Of a stretch of DNA of 64,000 nucleotides, positions 32,339 through 43,962 are shown piece by piece. Within the stretch, counting starts at the first letter, position 1, and every line of letters starts with the position of its first letter. The translations under genes and the position numbers were made by a program. Source of the stretch: Aquilaria yunnanensis (taxonomy: Eukaryota > Streptophyta > Magnoliopsida > Malvales > Thymelaeaceae); NCBI GenBank assembly GCA_039654915.1, contig CM077599.1:74988001-75052000 (forward strand). The letters run 5' to 3'. Below the pieces are notes generated by a model. That model saw only the letters and a program-made list of their open reading frames with translations. It was not told the origin of the DNA and did no database searches.

Positions 32339-34260
32339 ATGCTGCACAGGATGGTGGGCATAGGGGCCGCGGGGCACAGAGCCAGTACATTTATGGCACT
32401 ACCCCATAGCAAAGGGGCGGTTGGGGTCGGGGTTCAATTTTCTTCATCCATCAATTTTTCAGTGCCCCATTATGCTAGCCCATTAGCGGCATCGAAGTCT
32501 GGTTCAAAAAACCAGCAATCAGCCCACCGAGTCGACGCTCCTCCGTAGCATCCAGATCCAAACCTTCACAAGTAGGTGCCCCCTAAAGATGATGCAGTAC
32601 CCTTTCCACAGCGGAGGGTAATTGACCCGTTGTCAAAAGTGTTGTTACATTATTCAATTTCTATATATTTCATAAATATAAGTTTATACTTTATTACTTA
32701 TTTCATAAATTTCTTTGTAGGTTCGTCAGTGACGCCAGGGTTCAACAGACACTCACAAGCAGATCTCTGACGCTGTTTAAGGGCGAGTACCCTGAATGGA
32801 AATACTTCAAGTGGGAAAGAGGTGAGGAGTATCTAGCTTAGTTGCAGGTAATTACATAAATTGATGTTTTTATAAACTATTTCATTTAATTTTTAATATT
32901 ATATATTTTTTGAAATACTAATTAATGTTTCACTTTATCGTTTCAGCAATATTACCGTTGGGATCCAGCAGACGACCAGAAAATAAAGAAGAAGTTCTCC
33001 AAGCAGATGCGAGACCACTACAAACAGAAGTTAGCTTATTTGCGGGGTGCAATTGTGAAGGCACATTTCAATAATGTCCTACTGAATAACAACTTCAATT
33101 TCATTCGTCCTTTTCTTTCACCGACAATCCAACCACACCACTAGAATAATCTTATTCGCTATTAGAATGGTGAAAGATTCTAACATGTCAATGATGTTAT
33201 GAAGCATAATAGGGTAACATAATCTATTATATTTAATTGCTAATCTATTCTTCAATTAATTCATATTACTAATTATGTTAATTTCCAATTTCTTTGTAGC
33301 TTGGCAAGGACGCTCCTCCTGGTGTAAAGCCACGAAAGCATTCACTGGGAAGTCATACGAAGCAAATGCTTTATGATCGTATGGTAAGAAAATAATTTTC
33401 ATGAAATAAGTATGATTTTATAACTATATTGTTATTCTTACTAATTTATGACTATATTAAATTATAACTACATGTATCATTTTATAAATATATTGTTATT
33501 CTTAGTAATTTATCTTGAATTAAATTCCTAGACTCAGGAAGGTCAGCCCCCGCAGTTTGGCGACTTTATTCATCGAATGTTGACACAACGAGGACTTATG
33601 GCCGAGGTTCTATCTCAGAAGCAGATAAATGAAACGGTATGTAATAATCAAAATTTAATACTCCCTCCGTCCCGATTTCTTTGATCCATTTTATTTTTTA
33701 GGCTAGTTTGACTTAAATTTTTTTATATTATTGTTTGTTAGAAAAAAAAATAAAAAATATATATTTAGAAACTATAGGTCTTGATTTATCATTCACATAT
33801 AAAATTTTTTCATTTATATGCTAAAATGTCTAAAATAAAAAATCATAGATTAATTGCTAAAACGTGAATGGTGTAAAGAATTTGGGACGGAGGAAGTAAT
33901 ATTTTACTTATATACACCGTTTAACATTTTTACTTAGTTTATTTCTTAGGCCAAGTATGAGGAGAAGGTCATACAGAGGTATGGCCCCAATCCATTGAGA
34001 CATCCTACCTTTTGCCCACTGTCAAGGGAGACGGTGGTCGGTCGGTCACACAAAGATGTCTGGAATAAGGTCCTACAAGCATTAGTGTTTCATGACCGAC
34101 TTTGACGTGCACGATCCAAGGTGTTATTTCATTATATCTTACCAACTTTATTAAATTAAAATTCATTTTTTTTAAATTAACATTCTTCAATATTTAAGGT
34201 TATGATGATGATGTTACTGAGCAGCTTCGTAAAAAGAATGCAGAGCTCCGGTCTTAGTTA
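32339..34260 (+). pseudogene. CACTA second gene (TNPA-like, plant Transposase_24 type)
   Basis: This is probably the TNPA-like protein that binds subterminal repeats in En/Spm systems. Short exon-like blocks separated by GT...AG introns encode a recognisable order: about 32722-32848 (LFKGEYPEWKYFKWE), 32947-33140 (KKKFSKQMRDHYKQK), 33300-33383 (PGVKPRKHSLGSHTKQML), 33531-33636 (GDFIHRMLTQRGLMAEV) and 33950-34105 (VIQRYGPNPLRHPTF). The last blocks match the usual '-HT-, -G-FI-, -R-' order of the domain only loosely. Several stops occur, including TAG near 32840 and 33141. A Stowaway MITE lies in the intron between the last two blocks. The first block (32339-32548) is repeat-like and may not belong. 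Confidence 0.55.
33661..33896. mobile_element. Stowaway MITE (236 bp)
   Basis: The left end CTCCCTCCGTCCC and right end CTTCCTCCGTCCC (reverse) are the Stowaway (Tc1/mariner) termini, with a TA duplication at 33659-33660 and 33897-33898. The interior is AT-rich and non-coding. It is the same family as 52416-52652, in opposite orientation. Confidence 0.9.
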
Positions 34261-35218
34261 ACCGTAGTTTAGGAGTAGATGGTAGCTCAACGGGCCCGTC
34301 AAGGCCAAACTGATGAAAGGGTCCACGTCCTTGACGCCTTCATGTAGTCCATGATTGGACTGCAAGGTCCGCAAGCTGGATTTGACTTCATGGCTGCTGC
34401 TACAGTGTACCTCGGGTGCATGTCCACTCAAGGGATCCTCCCGATTGGTGTTGATCCTAGCCTCGTACCTTGAGGGTCGAACGGAGGGGGTTCTTATACT
34501 ACGCCTAGATCACAGTCACAGCATATTCATCCCCCTCATTATGGTATGACGGGTTCACAACGGGCATAGCCTCTTTCATCGTCATACCCATGGGCAACCG
34601 AATCTCATCGGCAGATGACTCAGACGATGATGACACAAGCATTTTATCAGCATTCTTCTTCCTCGACTCAGCAGGGTACAATGATGGTAGTTTCTCAGCA
34701 CTAGGTGCCTGTATGCATTCATCCCCATCCATTTTTTGGTTTGAGTGGGTCCGTGCGAGTACCGCAGTTAGCACAGTAACAGTCGGATTATTTAGCAGAG
34801 GTATTTGCCTGGTTTAATGTTGTCAACCCGTCCAAGATTGAGGCACATGTACCCGAGACATAAGATATCTCAAGTGACAGTTAGCCTACGACTGCACATG
34901 ATCAACCTCAAGAGGATGCTACTAGTGACCATCCACCCAGCACCATCTTTGACTTTCAATTTTTCTAGTTTATTATTTTAATTGTTAGACAACAATTTCT
35001 TTTTTTTTATTTTCTTTGAATAATAACATTATTCTAATTTTGTATTTAATTTAATTGTTTATTTTAGACTTTATAAATTCTTTGTTCATTTTCTTCATTA
35101 TATACATATAAATAAATTTAAGAAAATCATTATGTATGTATACATATATATATATTTCATATTTTAAATTATTTATATATATACAAATTTGGGTTGGTGG
35201 TTTATGATTTAAAAAAGC
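34261..35218. other. 3' part of the CACTA element without a clear gene
   Basis: Gln/Ser-rich remnants (34300-34940) probably continue the low-complexity tail of the second gene but are full of stops. 34960-35218 is AT-rich. Confidence 0.4.
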
Positions 35219-35492
35219 TAGCTAGCAACTGAAAAGTCAATCGCAATTAGCGACTGAATTTTAAATCACTATTATAGCGACTAAATTTTTAGCCGCTATA
35301 ATAGTGACTGACATTTTCAATCGCTAATAGCGACTAAAAAAAAGTAGCGACTAATAGTTTTAGTCACTAGTTAGTCACTACCCACTAGCGACTAATGTTT
35401 TTTAGACTAAATATTTTAGTCATTAATCAATCACAATTAGTGAATGATAATGACTATATCTTCAGTCACTAATTGGCTTCTGCCTTGTAGTG
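35219..35492. repeat. CACTA right subterminal repeats and terminus
   Basis: At least ten TAGCGACT / AGTCACTA-type units in both orientations, ending in the inverted terminus ...CTTGTAGTG at 35492. Confidence 0.85.
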
Positions 35493-35495
35493 CCT

Positions 35496-37198
35496 CTCTC
35501 CAAATTTGTTTGCACCAATTGTGTTTTCACACAAACTATGAAATGACATCGTTTCTCTCTTATTTTCCAAAATTGCCCTTCCTCTCCCCATCTCTACACA
35601 TCACTACAACAATCTCTGCCACCCTGACCTTCTAGTATTGCCTCACCAAACCGATTGGCTTCTTTTTCTTTTTGGAATCACATTCATTGGACTCTTCATG
35701 CTTCCTCAATATCGATTTCTTGTCAAGAGCATCATGCCCGGTCATCTTGATTGGTATCCAACATACATTATAGACAATGACCAAGCAGTAAGGGCATTAT
35801 GCTCGATTGTCTTCCAAGATCTGGGAAAGCTTCCATTCCTCCCAACATGATTCTATTCTTTGTCCTTCTTCCTCTGCAAGTTTACAATTTTACCGGCCCT
35901 TATGCACAGTGCAAATCGGTCGATCTAAGTAATTGGAGGCAGGGGAAGACAACTATTCCCTCAAAATCAAAGCTTACCATGCTCTTAATGGCTCAACTTG
36001 AGCAACCAAAGCCCCTGGTTTAGATGCAACCATTGATCTATTCTATGTTGCCTACAGATCCTATACCTCACTCGTCCAGAGATGCTTAGCTCTATCTTAC
36101 CAATGCCCTGAATCAAACAATTTGTGCCTCCTCATTCACTAAGCCAACCATCAACAAATTGAGATCGGTTAAGCTTGAGAAAAGACCTTTAGTGTTAAAA
36201 TCAGTAGCCTAGTCAAAGGTGTTTATTTGATTTTTAGCAGGAAGAAGGTATAATAGATATTTTGCTTGTTAAAACTTATCAAAAAAAGAAATGATACAAA
36301 GAATTTGGACCACAAAAAAAAAATAGTTCAAAGAATATGGAACAAGAAAGTATAATGGTCCAAAAGTTGAAAAAGTAATCCGCACAAATTATCCAAACCC
36401 AACACAATCGAAACTTAAACCCAATTACAACCCAAATATCATTTTTAGTAACAGAAATATAGCATAAAATTTTTTTGCACACATAACGATAACAAATGAA
36501 TAGTTATAAAGTTGAACAGATAATATATGGGTTTTTGCAGCTTCATGGGCTCCTCGATTGGTTTGAAGCAAGGTTTTAATACAAAAAACATAAAAAAAGT
36601 TATATATATGGACCAAAATAAATAATACTAAAAAAAACTAATCTTTTGATATAAGAGAAAAAATAATAGTTTAATAATAACAATAGATTTTCTAATACCA
36701 CATTGAGTTCCTAGCTGGCTCAAAGTAACCATTAAATTTTTATGTTAACTAAGAAAAGTAACCAAAAGAATAAAAGTAAATATTTATTTTATGATATGTG
36801 TATTAATTATATTTTAATGTTTTATATATTTATGATATTTTGATGTAAAATGATAAAAAAAATATCTCACACATATTCACGAAAAATAAAATACTGCGGT
36901 ATGTACCTCACGGTATTTGTCGTATACCACGGTTTTTGAATAAAATGTATACAAAAGGTAAGCAATATGCGAAATACCGTAGTATACTGTACAATAAAAT
37001 AACAAAATATGAAAACATTTGTACCGTATACCACTTACCACACCGCGGTATTTAACTCCGTGGTTTGAAGTTTGAACTCCAATCTGCATATTTTAGATTT
37101 TTTTTATTCTTTTTCTTTCACCTCAACAAATGTCCTCATATATTTATATGGGTGGTTTAGCTTCTAACCTTAGAAAAAGGTGTATGGACCTTTCTATC
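35496..37198. other. No recognisable gene; CGGTA palindromes near 36890-37080
   Basis: Short open frames at 35638-36023 have no recognisable motif. 36893-37065 holds repeated ACGGTAT/ATACCGTA and ACCGCGGTA motifs in both orientations, possibly a degraded inverted-repeat element without definable ends. Confidence 0.4.
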
Positions 37199-37214
37199 AA
37201 AAAAGAAAAAAGTG

Positions 37215-37382
37215 ATCCCAGCCCTTTGGCTTGGTGGTTAAAGGCTTAGAAGGATACAGGGAGACCTAGTGTTCGAATCCCAACCTCCCCATTTCTTATA
37301 ATATACCATATAAATGTTGCTTCGGTTGTTATTCTCATTTACTATCTCTGTGAATTTCTATGATAAGTTTGAATAAAAAAAT
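37215..37382 (+). mobile_element. tRNA-derived SINE (168 bp)
   Basis: The A-box TGGCTTGGTGGTTAAAGG and the B-box GTGTTCGAATCC are about 50 bases apart near the 5' end, as in tRNA-derived SINEs. The body is flanked by a direct repeat of about 16 bp (AAAAAAGAAAAAAGTG at 37199-37214, with one extra A at 37383-37399). It is transcribed by RNA polymerase III and moved by LINE enzymes in trans. Confidence 0.8.
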
Positions 37383-37894
37383 AAAAAAGAAAAAAAGTGT
37401 ATGCACCATAATTACGGGTTGCAATGTCAATGTGTAGGATTTAGCTCATTTTTTATATAATGCTTTGCTTCTTTATTCTTTGTTTTATGTCAATTGATAA
37501 GATCAGCGTTTATTCTCAAAGTATAACTTTAAGCGCATTTATTTTAAGTAAAAGTGGATTTGTTAAATGATTAGGTAATTTACCAAAACATGATTAGGAG
37601 TGGATAAAGGAGATTCTCGCTCTTTTTTTAAGATCAAGTAAAATTCATTCACCTTCCTTAGCTTTAATTAATGTCCTATATATAAAGTAGTCACTTACTT
37701 AACATAATGTCATCATAAAATTCATTAACTCTAAATGTGTGTTCTAAAGAAGTCCATCCCATTAGTTTTTCCATTATCTCTTGCAGAGCTTCATGGCATA
37801 ACATCTTTTGAGTCTATGTGACAATCCATAACGCTACATGATATCCTCTTTCATAACAACAAATGACATTACTAAAAGAACAAAAGCCAAGTTT

Positions 37895-38706
37895 GATTTG
37901 TGCTTGAGTTCACTCATCCAGTGATGTGAATCGATTTTTGGCAGAGAATATTTGGGAAAGGATATGAGATTTAGGCTAATATATGTTTTAAGTCCCTAAA
38001 ATTATATGTTTATGTAAATTTTAGCCTAAATTTTTTTTTGTTTTAATATAGCCATTCGTTAGTATGAAGCAGGAAGCCACGTGGTATTTTGGACTAAAAT
38101 TTATACTTGAGTTCAATTGTTCAGCGATCTGAATCGATTTTTGGCAAAGAATATTTGGGAAAGAATATGAGATTTAGGCTAATATATGTTTTAAGTCCTT
38201 AAAATTATATGTTTGTGTCAATTTTAACCTAAATTTTTTTGTTGTTTTAATGTAGTCATTCGTTAGTATGAAGGAGGATGCCACATGGCATTTTGGACTA
38301 AAATTTGTGCTTGAGTTAGCTCATTTAGCAATGGGAATCAATTTTTGGCAGAGAATATTTGGGAAAGAAGATGAAATTTAGGCTAATCTATGTTTTAAGT
38401 TCATAAAATTATGTGTTTGTGTCAATTTTAGCCTAAATTTTTTTTGTTGTTTTAATATAGTCATTCATTAGTATGAAGGAGGATGCCACGTGGCATTTTG
38501 GACTAAAATTTGTGCTTGAGTTTGCTCGTTCAGCGATGTGAATCAATTTTTGGGAAAGAATATTTGGGAAAGAATATGAGATTTAGGCTAATTTATATTT
38601 TAAGTCTCTAAAATTATGTGTGTGTCAATTTTAGCCTAAAATTTTTTGTTGTTTTAATATAGTCGTTTGTTAGTATGAAGAATGATGCCACGGGGTTTTT
38701 GGATTG
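37895..38706. repeat. Tandem array, about four copies of a ~204-bp unit
   Basis: TTAGGCTAA marks fall at 37971, 38173, 38378 and 38583 (spacing 202, 205, 205). Each unit carries TTTTGGACTAAAATTT, a TTAGTATGAAG segment and TTTGGGAAAG. Units differ by scattered substitutions. No coding. Confidence 0.9.
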
Positions 38707-38962
38707 CCACATAAACTCAGAAAATGTCACATTATTAAGTTCCATTAGAGAAAATGGAAAAACTAACGAAAGAGACTACTTTTGGATGTTTTTTTAGAGT
38801 TAAGATACTTTATGATAACACAATTTAAGTAAGTAACTACATTAAGACACTCATTAAAGTTAGGGGGCCACAAATATATTTTAATTTTTTAAAATCAAGT
38901 TGGCTAATTATTATCTCTAGGATAAGAAAGTCGGCCACCAATTAATCATCTTTTTTTTTTTT

Positions 38963-41063
38963 TGCTGACCACTGCCTCCTATTCATTAAACCTACAATTT
39001 GAGGGATTAATGCCACCCAAAAAGCTTTGGGTTCTTTAGCCTCAAGTGATGAGCTAAATTTCCTTAAATCTGGTTAGATGTTCAGCAAAAATATTCTTAG
39101 CACCCTTCATTCTAACCTATGCCAAATCCTCCTTCAAATTACATAAGACATTTAGCACTATGTAAGCCTTTCTTTTACCCAGGATTTGTTCAAATCTACT
39201 TAATACCATTTTTTAGCTAACAAGGTTAAAGGTTTCTTGGATAGCTAGAAATGGCTTCTGCTCAACAGTGCAGGGAGACTAGCTCTCATTCAGTCCACCT
39301 TGTCCTCAATGTTTGTCTATGTCATGCCTTTCTTTGAAGTGCTGATCATACTTTCGGATTTTATTTCAAAATCCTACATCCAATTTTGGTGGTCCAAATA
39401 CCATACTGGAAAAAGACATCCATCTAAAGCAAAAGAGCATGTTAACTTTCCTCAAGAATGTTGGCAGCTTAGGTATCAAGGACCCCCGACTCTTTAATCG
39501 AGCATCACTCACTAAAACCTTTTGGCATATTTTTCTGGTGAGCAATGCTCCTTAGTCTGTCATGTTTTAGTAGCTAAGTATAGAGCTAAGAAATCCATAT
39601 GGTTATCCATTATACCAAAAAAAATTTTCTTCAATCTAGAAAAGTCTCATGTATGGAAGAAATCTCATACTTCCAAAGGTTTGATGTATATAGGGAACAT
39701 GAGCCAAGTCGAAGTCTAGGAAAACCCTTGGATTTTGAATCAGCTCAACACATTAAATCTATAACATCTCATCCCCCTTCATTGAGTCCTTCAATAATGA
39801 ATGACTTGGCCATGGAAGGACTTGGCCATGGCCATTAAAGGCACTTGTAATTGGGACCTGATCAATTCTATCTTCCTTCCTGAGATTGTAAGAAATCATC
39901 TACAAATGTTCACCCCTTAATCCAACTAAAAGACCTGATCAAATAATCTGGGAAGGTACTCCATCAAGTATCTACTCTACAAAACAAGATTACTCAAGAA
40001 GGACTTTGACCCAAACATCTACTTTATTAGCTAATGAAAGTAATTCTACTCTTCTCCACCCTAAAGCTGACACAGTTATGAAAAGACTATGGGCTTTTAA
40101 TTTTCCATACAAATGTAAGCTATCTATTTATAAATGTATAATGGATTCCGTCCCAATAACCAGTATCCTGGCTTCTCATGATGGTCTAGCTGACATGATT
40201 TATGCTCGTTGCCATAGTGAGGTTGAAAATCCTTTATCATCTCTTCTAGGATTGCCCTGGCTCTAACCAAGTTTGGGCTTGTCTTTGTGATAAGCGTCTA
40301 GATGATTCGCAATTCCCTATTCAAGTTTGGTTAATTAATTTTCTAGCTAGTTCCCTAAATTAGGACTTTGAGTAGCTTGCGTTTTTAGTCTCCACTCTAT
40401 GGTTCATTTGGATAGGGCAGAATGAAACTTTGGCAAAATGAAACTGTGTTCCATCCTTCTTCCATTATGGTCAGAAAGGATACATTCCTTTAATAGTTAG
40501 TTATTGTTAGAGACTACAACCTTACCCAAGCTAAACTTTACTTATACCACCCAAATCCTTTTTGCCATTCCTGGGGGCAAACTATAAAAGCTAATACCAA
40601 CTAGACCCTTGTGCTATTTGTAGTGGATAAGGCATAACATAGACATTCGTGGCTATGAGTACCAACATGGCTTTAGATGGGCACTAATAATCTTCCTTGG
40701 ACCCAAGGGGACATAAATAATTCATTATTATGAGTTTGCCCTTAAACCTGAATAGATAGCCATTTAGGGAGCAACTACTTTTGCTATTACTCTTGACTTA
40801 CATGTTATCACTATTATTTCGGGCTAGCATAAAGCATTGGCAGTTCTATGTGGTTTAAATATTATAACCCCAAAGCTTGCTGCTTTATCATAGCAGATCA
40901 CAACACTTTCGAATAAATTTCTTTTTTGCTCTTTGGTTATTGTACATAGGGGCATGTCTTTCCAACTCATTACTTAGCTTCTTTTATCTTACATTGATCT
41001 CTCTTTATCTTGCTTTTAATTATAAAAAAAAATAAAGCAATACCATGTCCCAAAAAAAAAAAA
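38963..41063 (+). mobile_element. 5'-truncated L1-type LINE
   Basis: It starts inside the reverse transcriptase: ADHCLLFIKPTI stands where the catalytic A/F-x-DD box is expected (Asp to His). Next come LNFLKSG and FSKNI, the LLNSAGRLALIQSTLSS-type motif (39265-39310), QFWW and PRLFN. The zinc-binding domain at 40080-40260 reads RLWAFNFPYKCKL and ARCHSEVENPL. RNase H-like debris follows, and an A-rich end (41047-41063) closes it. Many stops and shifts. A 12-base T run abuts the 5' break. Confidence 0.75.
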
Positions 41064-41660
41064 ACAAATGAAACAAAGTGCATAGATAAGTAACTATATA
41101 ATGAAAGTTTGCTCCTAATATTTTCAAATGGCTTATAATATTATTTGAGATAAAAACAGTCAAATCATGATTCTACAGGTTAAATTGTATGATTAGACCC
41201 TAACATTTAATTATTATTCCATTTTTAATCCCAACCTCCAAGTTGCACGTTTTACCTCCTAAGCTTGTTAAAATGTTTCATTTTTTACATTTGTGTGAAG
41301 AAAGCTGTTGGTTTAAACCATTTGGCCTCCTTATCTCGGCTTCTTTCTCCAGTCAACCCTTTCTTACCTCTCCTGCCTCCCTTTTCGGTCAACTACCCCT
41401 ACTACCGCCCTCATATTCCCTTTGCCATAACTTGAATTCAAACTCATGTAGGCCACGTTTTGGTTTTGAACAAGTGAATCATCCTCAAACCCTCTCTTTT
41501 TTTTGCTTTCTGTAACTTTAAGAACTTCTGATAATTGTTCATCCATGGAGATTTCCTTTCGATTGTAATTATTCTTTCCATGAATTTGATGAAACAATGG
41601 TTATGATGTGCTTCCATTTTGGATCACAGGTTGGCCCAAGGATTATAGTGAAGCAAAAAT

Positions 41661-41876
41661 GAACAATTTGATGAAGCCAAAAAAGTGAAGCAAGAGATGG
41701 AACTGATCCGGGAAATACTGGTCAAGCTCCAAGAATCTAACGAAGAGAGTAAGTCACTTCATAAGCCGAAGTCCTTGAAGGGTCTTCGTAACAAAAACTA
41801 TGGCATTGTCATGATCCTCAAGAAGGCCATGGCTATTAGGTCACAGCTCAAGAAAATGGATTGTGCTAATGCCTAG
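41661..41876 (+). pseudogene. Captured fragment of a plant syntaxin (Qa-SNARE, SYP1-like)
   Basis: The 71-residue frame reads EQFDEAKKVKQEMELI, then LVKLQESNEESKSLHKP, KGLRN and a final MDCANA before TAG. Plant SYP1-type syntaxins have this order in the N-terminal Habc domain: a helix with -V-x-E-x-E-x-I-, then LQ-x-x-(N/H)EE-(S/T)-K-x-(L/V)H and KALR, with E-x-(L/M)-D-x-ANA at the end of the third helix. Syntaxins drive vesicle fusion at the plasma membrane. This piece has no SNARE motif or membrane anchor, so it cannot act as one. The frame stops exactly at the position where the protein family continues. Confidence 0.65.
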
Positions 41877-41892
41877 AAACAACAACCATGGT

Positions 41893-42030
41893 GTCGATAG
41901 TGATTCGGATGGCAATTCACATGATTATGATGGTGATTCACATGATTCAGTTGGTGATTGATGCAATTTGGATGGTGATTCATGTGATTCGGATAGTGAT
42001 TGACGTGATTTGGATGACGATTCATGGTTG
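41893..42030. repeat. Degenerate GATGGTGATTC tandem
   Basis: Imperfect units of about 15-24 bp, GATGGTGATTCACATGATTC and variants, lie directly after the captured fragment. Confidence 0.75.
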
Positions 42031-42346
42031 ACCGGAGAGAAAGGCTGAAATGGGGAGGCCCAATAGTCCAAGAATTTTTTTTAAGGAGTTTGATGTTAGA
42101 TTTCAAAGTTTTAAGCATTCTAAGTTAAAAGGAGAAGTTTTAATGGGCTAAACTTAGCATTTTCCCTATAATACTATGTTGATATGGTGATTTCCATATG
42201 AACCAATGACTTCCATCACACAAAGGTCCAAAATGCAACATTTTAACAAAGTTAGGGAGGCAAAAGGTGCAACTTGAATGTTAGGATTAAAATTGAAACA
42301 ATAATTAAAGGTTAGGGTCTAATTATACAATTTACCCTAATCCTAC

Positions 42347-42768
42347 CTTAGTAAATTCGCCAAACTAATTTCCCAACGAACATAATGATCAATTATTAAC
42401 ACTTTTAGCAATACCTTCCCTTTTAACTTAATGGCTGAGTTAAAGGGTTAAAGGGGAGTCTAACCTCCGCATTTCCCCACATAATATCCTATTGATTGTT
42501 AGGAAATCTAAAAAAAACAGGCGTTTCCCTCTCCTCTTATATATAAGTATCTCCTAATCTTCAATAAAAAAAATTAAGAAGAAAAAACTTTTTCAGCAAT
42601 CTTTGTAAATGTCTGTGGGTGCTATAAGATACAAGTCGGCTAGTTTTCCATTACCAATAAAACTTTTTATAGTATCAAAAATTTAAACACACTATTCACC
42701 ATTGAACTATCATGAATTTGATTGACTTTCCCTTGAACTAAAGTTGGTCCCAAAAAACTACTTGTTCT
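42347..42768. other. AT-rich spacer, nothing recognised
   Basis: No coding or terminal-repeat structure was seen. Confidence 0.4.
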
Positions 42769-43131
42769 TAGGGTTGAAAACTAGTCAAGCCGACCAGAGT
42801 AGTAGGCTAATCATGTTTAGCTTGAATAGTTTATCAAGTTTGATATTTTACTCATATTTGGATTGAAAACATTTTGAATAAGCTGTAAATGAGCTTTTAT
42901 CCAATCAAGCTCAAGTTGAGCTTGAATTGTTCGCCTAAATTAAGAAAAAAATATAAAATTAGACCGAGTAGAGCCGAGTGGTAAGCAAATCAAGCTTTAT
43001 TTGAATTGTATATCGAGTTTTAAATTTTGTTCAGGCTTGATTCAATAATTTTTTGAATGAGTCACAAACGAGTTTTAAACAGAAATGAACTTGAGCCGAG
43101 CTCAAACTATTTATTCATTTTTTCACCCATA
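42769..43131. mobile_element. hAT-type MITE (363 bp), decayed
   Basis: The left end TAGGGTTGAAAAC and right end TATGGGTGAAAAAA (reverse) carry internal AAGCC/GAGCTTGA repeats as in the element at 7909-8342. The 8-bp flanks CTTGTTCT (42761-42768) and CCTATTCT (43132-43139) match at 6 of 8. Confidence 0.65.
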
Positions 43132-43294
43132 CCTATTCTTTCAAAATCATGTATCCAACCGTCCTATGGGTGACCACAAATAGGAACGCTTGAAAGGGCT
43201 TTCATTCATGTTCACTAATTTCAATTAGATCTATCTTTTAAAATTCTTGGAGAAATTTGATTCTATAGTAGCAATAAATTATGAAATAATTGTT

Positions 43295-43776
43295 GGGTGA
43301 GTTATAAGATACCAACGAAGTTTAGTTAAAATTACACTTATTCTCCTTTCATTTTAGAAATCTTTTAGAACCCTCAAAGTTTTTAAGAAACCTATAGTTA
43401 TCTCCTTTAAACCCATTTTGGAGGTTAAAACCAATTGACTAATTACATTTTAAGGCCCTAGATTTTAGTTATTGTTTAAGATTTCACCCCTAGCATATAA
43501 ATTACTATATAAATTGTATTTTTGAAAGGACATTATGTCATTTAAAAAATATAGTTTATGAAGCAATTTATATGTTAAGGAGAAGTCATACACAATAACT
43601 AAAAGTTAGGGCTTCAAAGTGTAATTAATCAATTAGTTATAACCTTCAAAATGGATCTTAGGGGTAATTTTAGGTTTATTGAAACCTCATGAGATTTTTA
43701 AGAAGTTTCTAAAATAGAAGACAAATGGGCGTAATTTAATTTAAACTAAACCTTATAGGCATTTTGTAATTCTCCC
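43295..43776. mobile_element. Mutator-like MITE (482 bp)
   Basis: Inverted arms of roughly 200 bp begin GGGTGAGTTATAAGAT and GGGAGAATTACAAAAT (reverse). The 9-bp flanks ATAATTGTT (43286-43294) and ATAATTGTA (43777-43785) match at 8 of 9. Non-coding; related to 50787-51256. Confidence 0.8.
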
Positions 43777-43962
43777 ATAATTGTATCAGTCGCCACCTCA
43801 AGATGCACAAGACTGGGTGACTCACCTATTAATGGCAATACTCGCCAATGTGGCTGTTGGTGGCTATCTGGGGGCACGCCACGAAAACTTTTGAAACTTA
43901 AGGACCTATTTGAGGCAAAGTCTTATTTCTAATAGTCCATAAAGATACTTATATTACAAAGC

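Larger units (their letters stand above)
15967..35492 (+). mobile_element. CACTA (En/Spm) transposon, decayed, with a nested Tat retrotransposon
   Basis: The left end is CACTCCAAGGGAGA and the right end, reversed, is CACTACAAGGCAGA. The similarity continues to ATTAG..CTGAA, giving inverted termini of about 30 bp with a canonical CACTA start on one side. A 3-bp duplication, CCT, lies at 15964-15966 and 35493-35495. Subterminal regions are packed with TTAGCGACTGAA / TAGTCGCTA units in both orientations. The element carries a TNPD-like transposase gene (split at 18525 by the retrotransposon at 18530-29144) and a TNPA-like second gene. Without the insertion it would be about 8.9 kb. Frameshifts and stops show it cannot encode its own transposase. 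Confidence 0.9.
41177..42337. mobile_element. Pack-MULE carrying a syntaxin-like fragment (1161 bp)
   Basis: Inverted ends of about 115 bp share TAGACCCTAAC, TTTAATTATT, AAGTTGCAC and TTGTTAAAATGTT in matching order. They are flanked by a 9-bp duplication with two mismatches, TGATTCTAC (41168-41176) and TAATCCTAC (42338-42346). No transposase is present. The interior contains a host-gene-like piece at 41661-41876 and a degenerate tandem at 41893-42030. Confidence 0.85.

Noticed and set aside
37215..37290. A genuine tRNA gene
   Set aside because: A- and B-boxes are present, but there is no cloverleaf acceptor pairing, and target duplications surround a longer body; it is a SINE.
37895..38706. 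CRISPR-like array
   Set aside because: Repeats are direct 204-bp tandem units without unique spacers, in a plant nuclear context.
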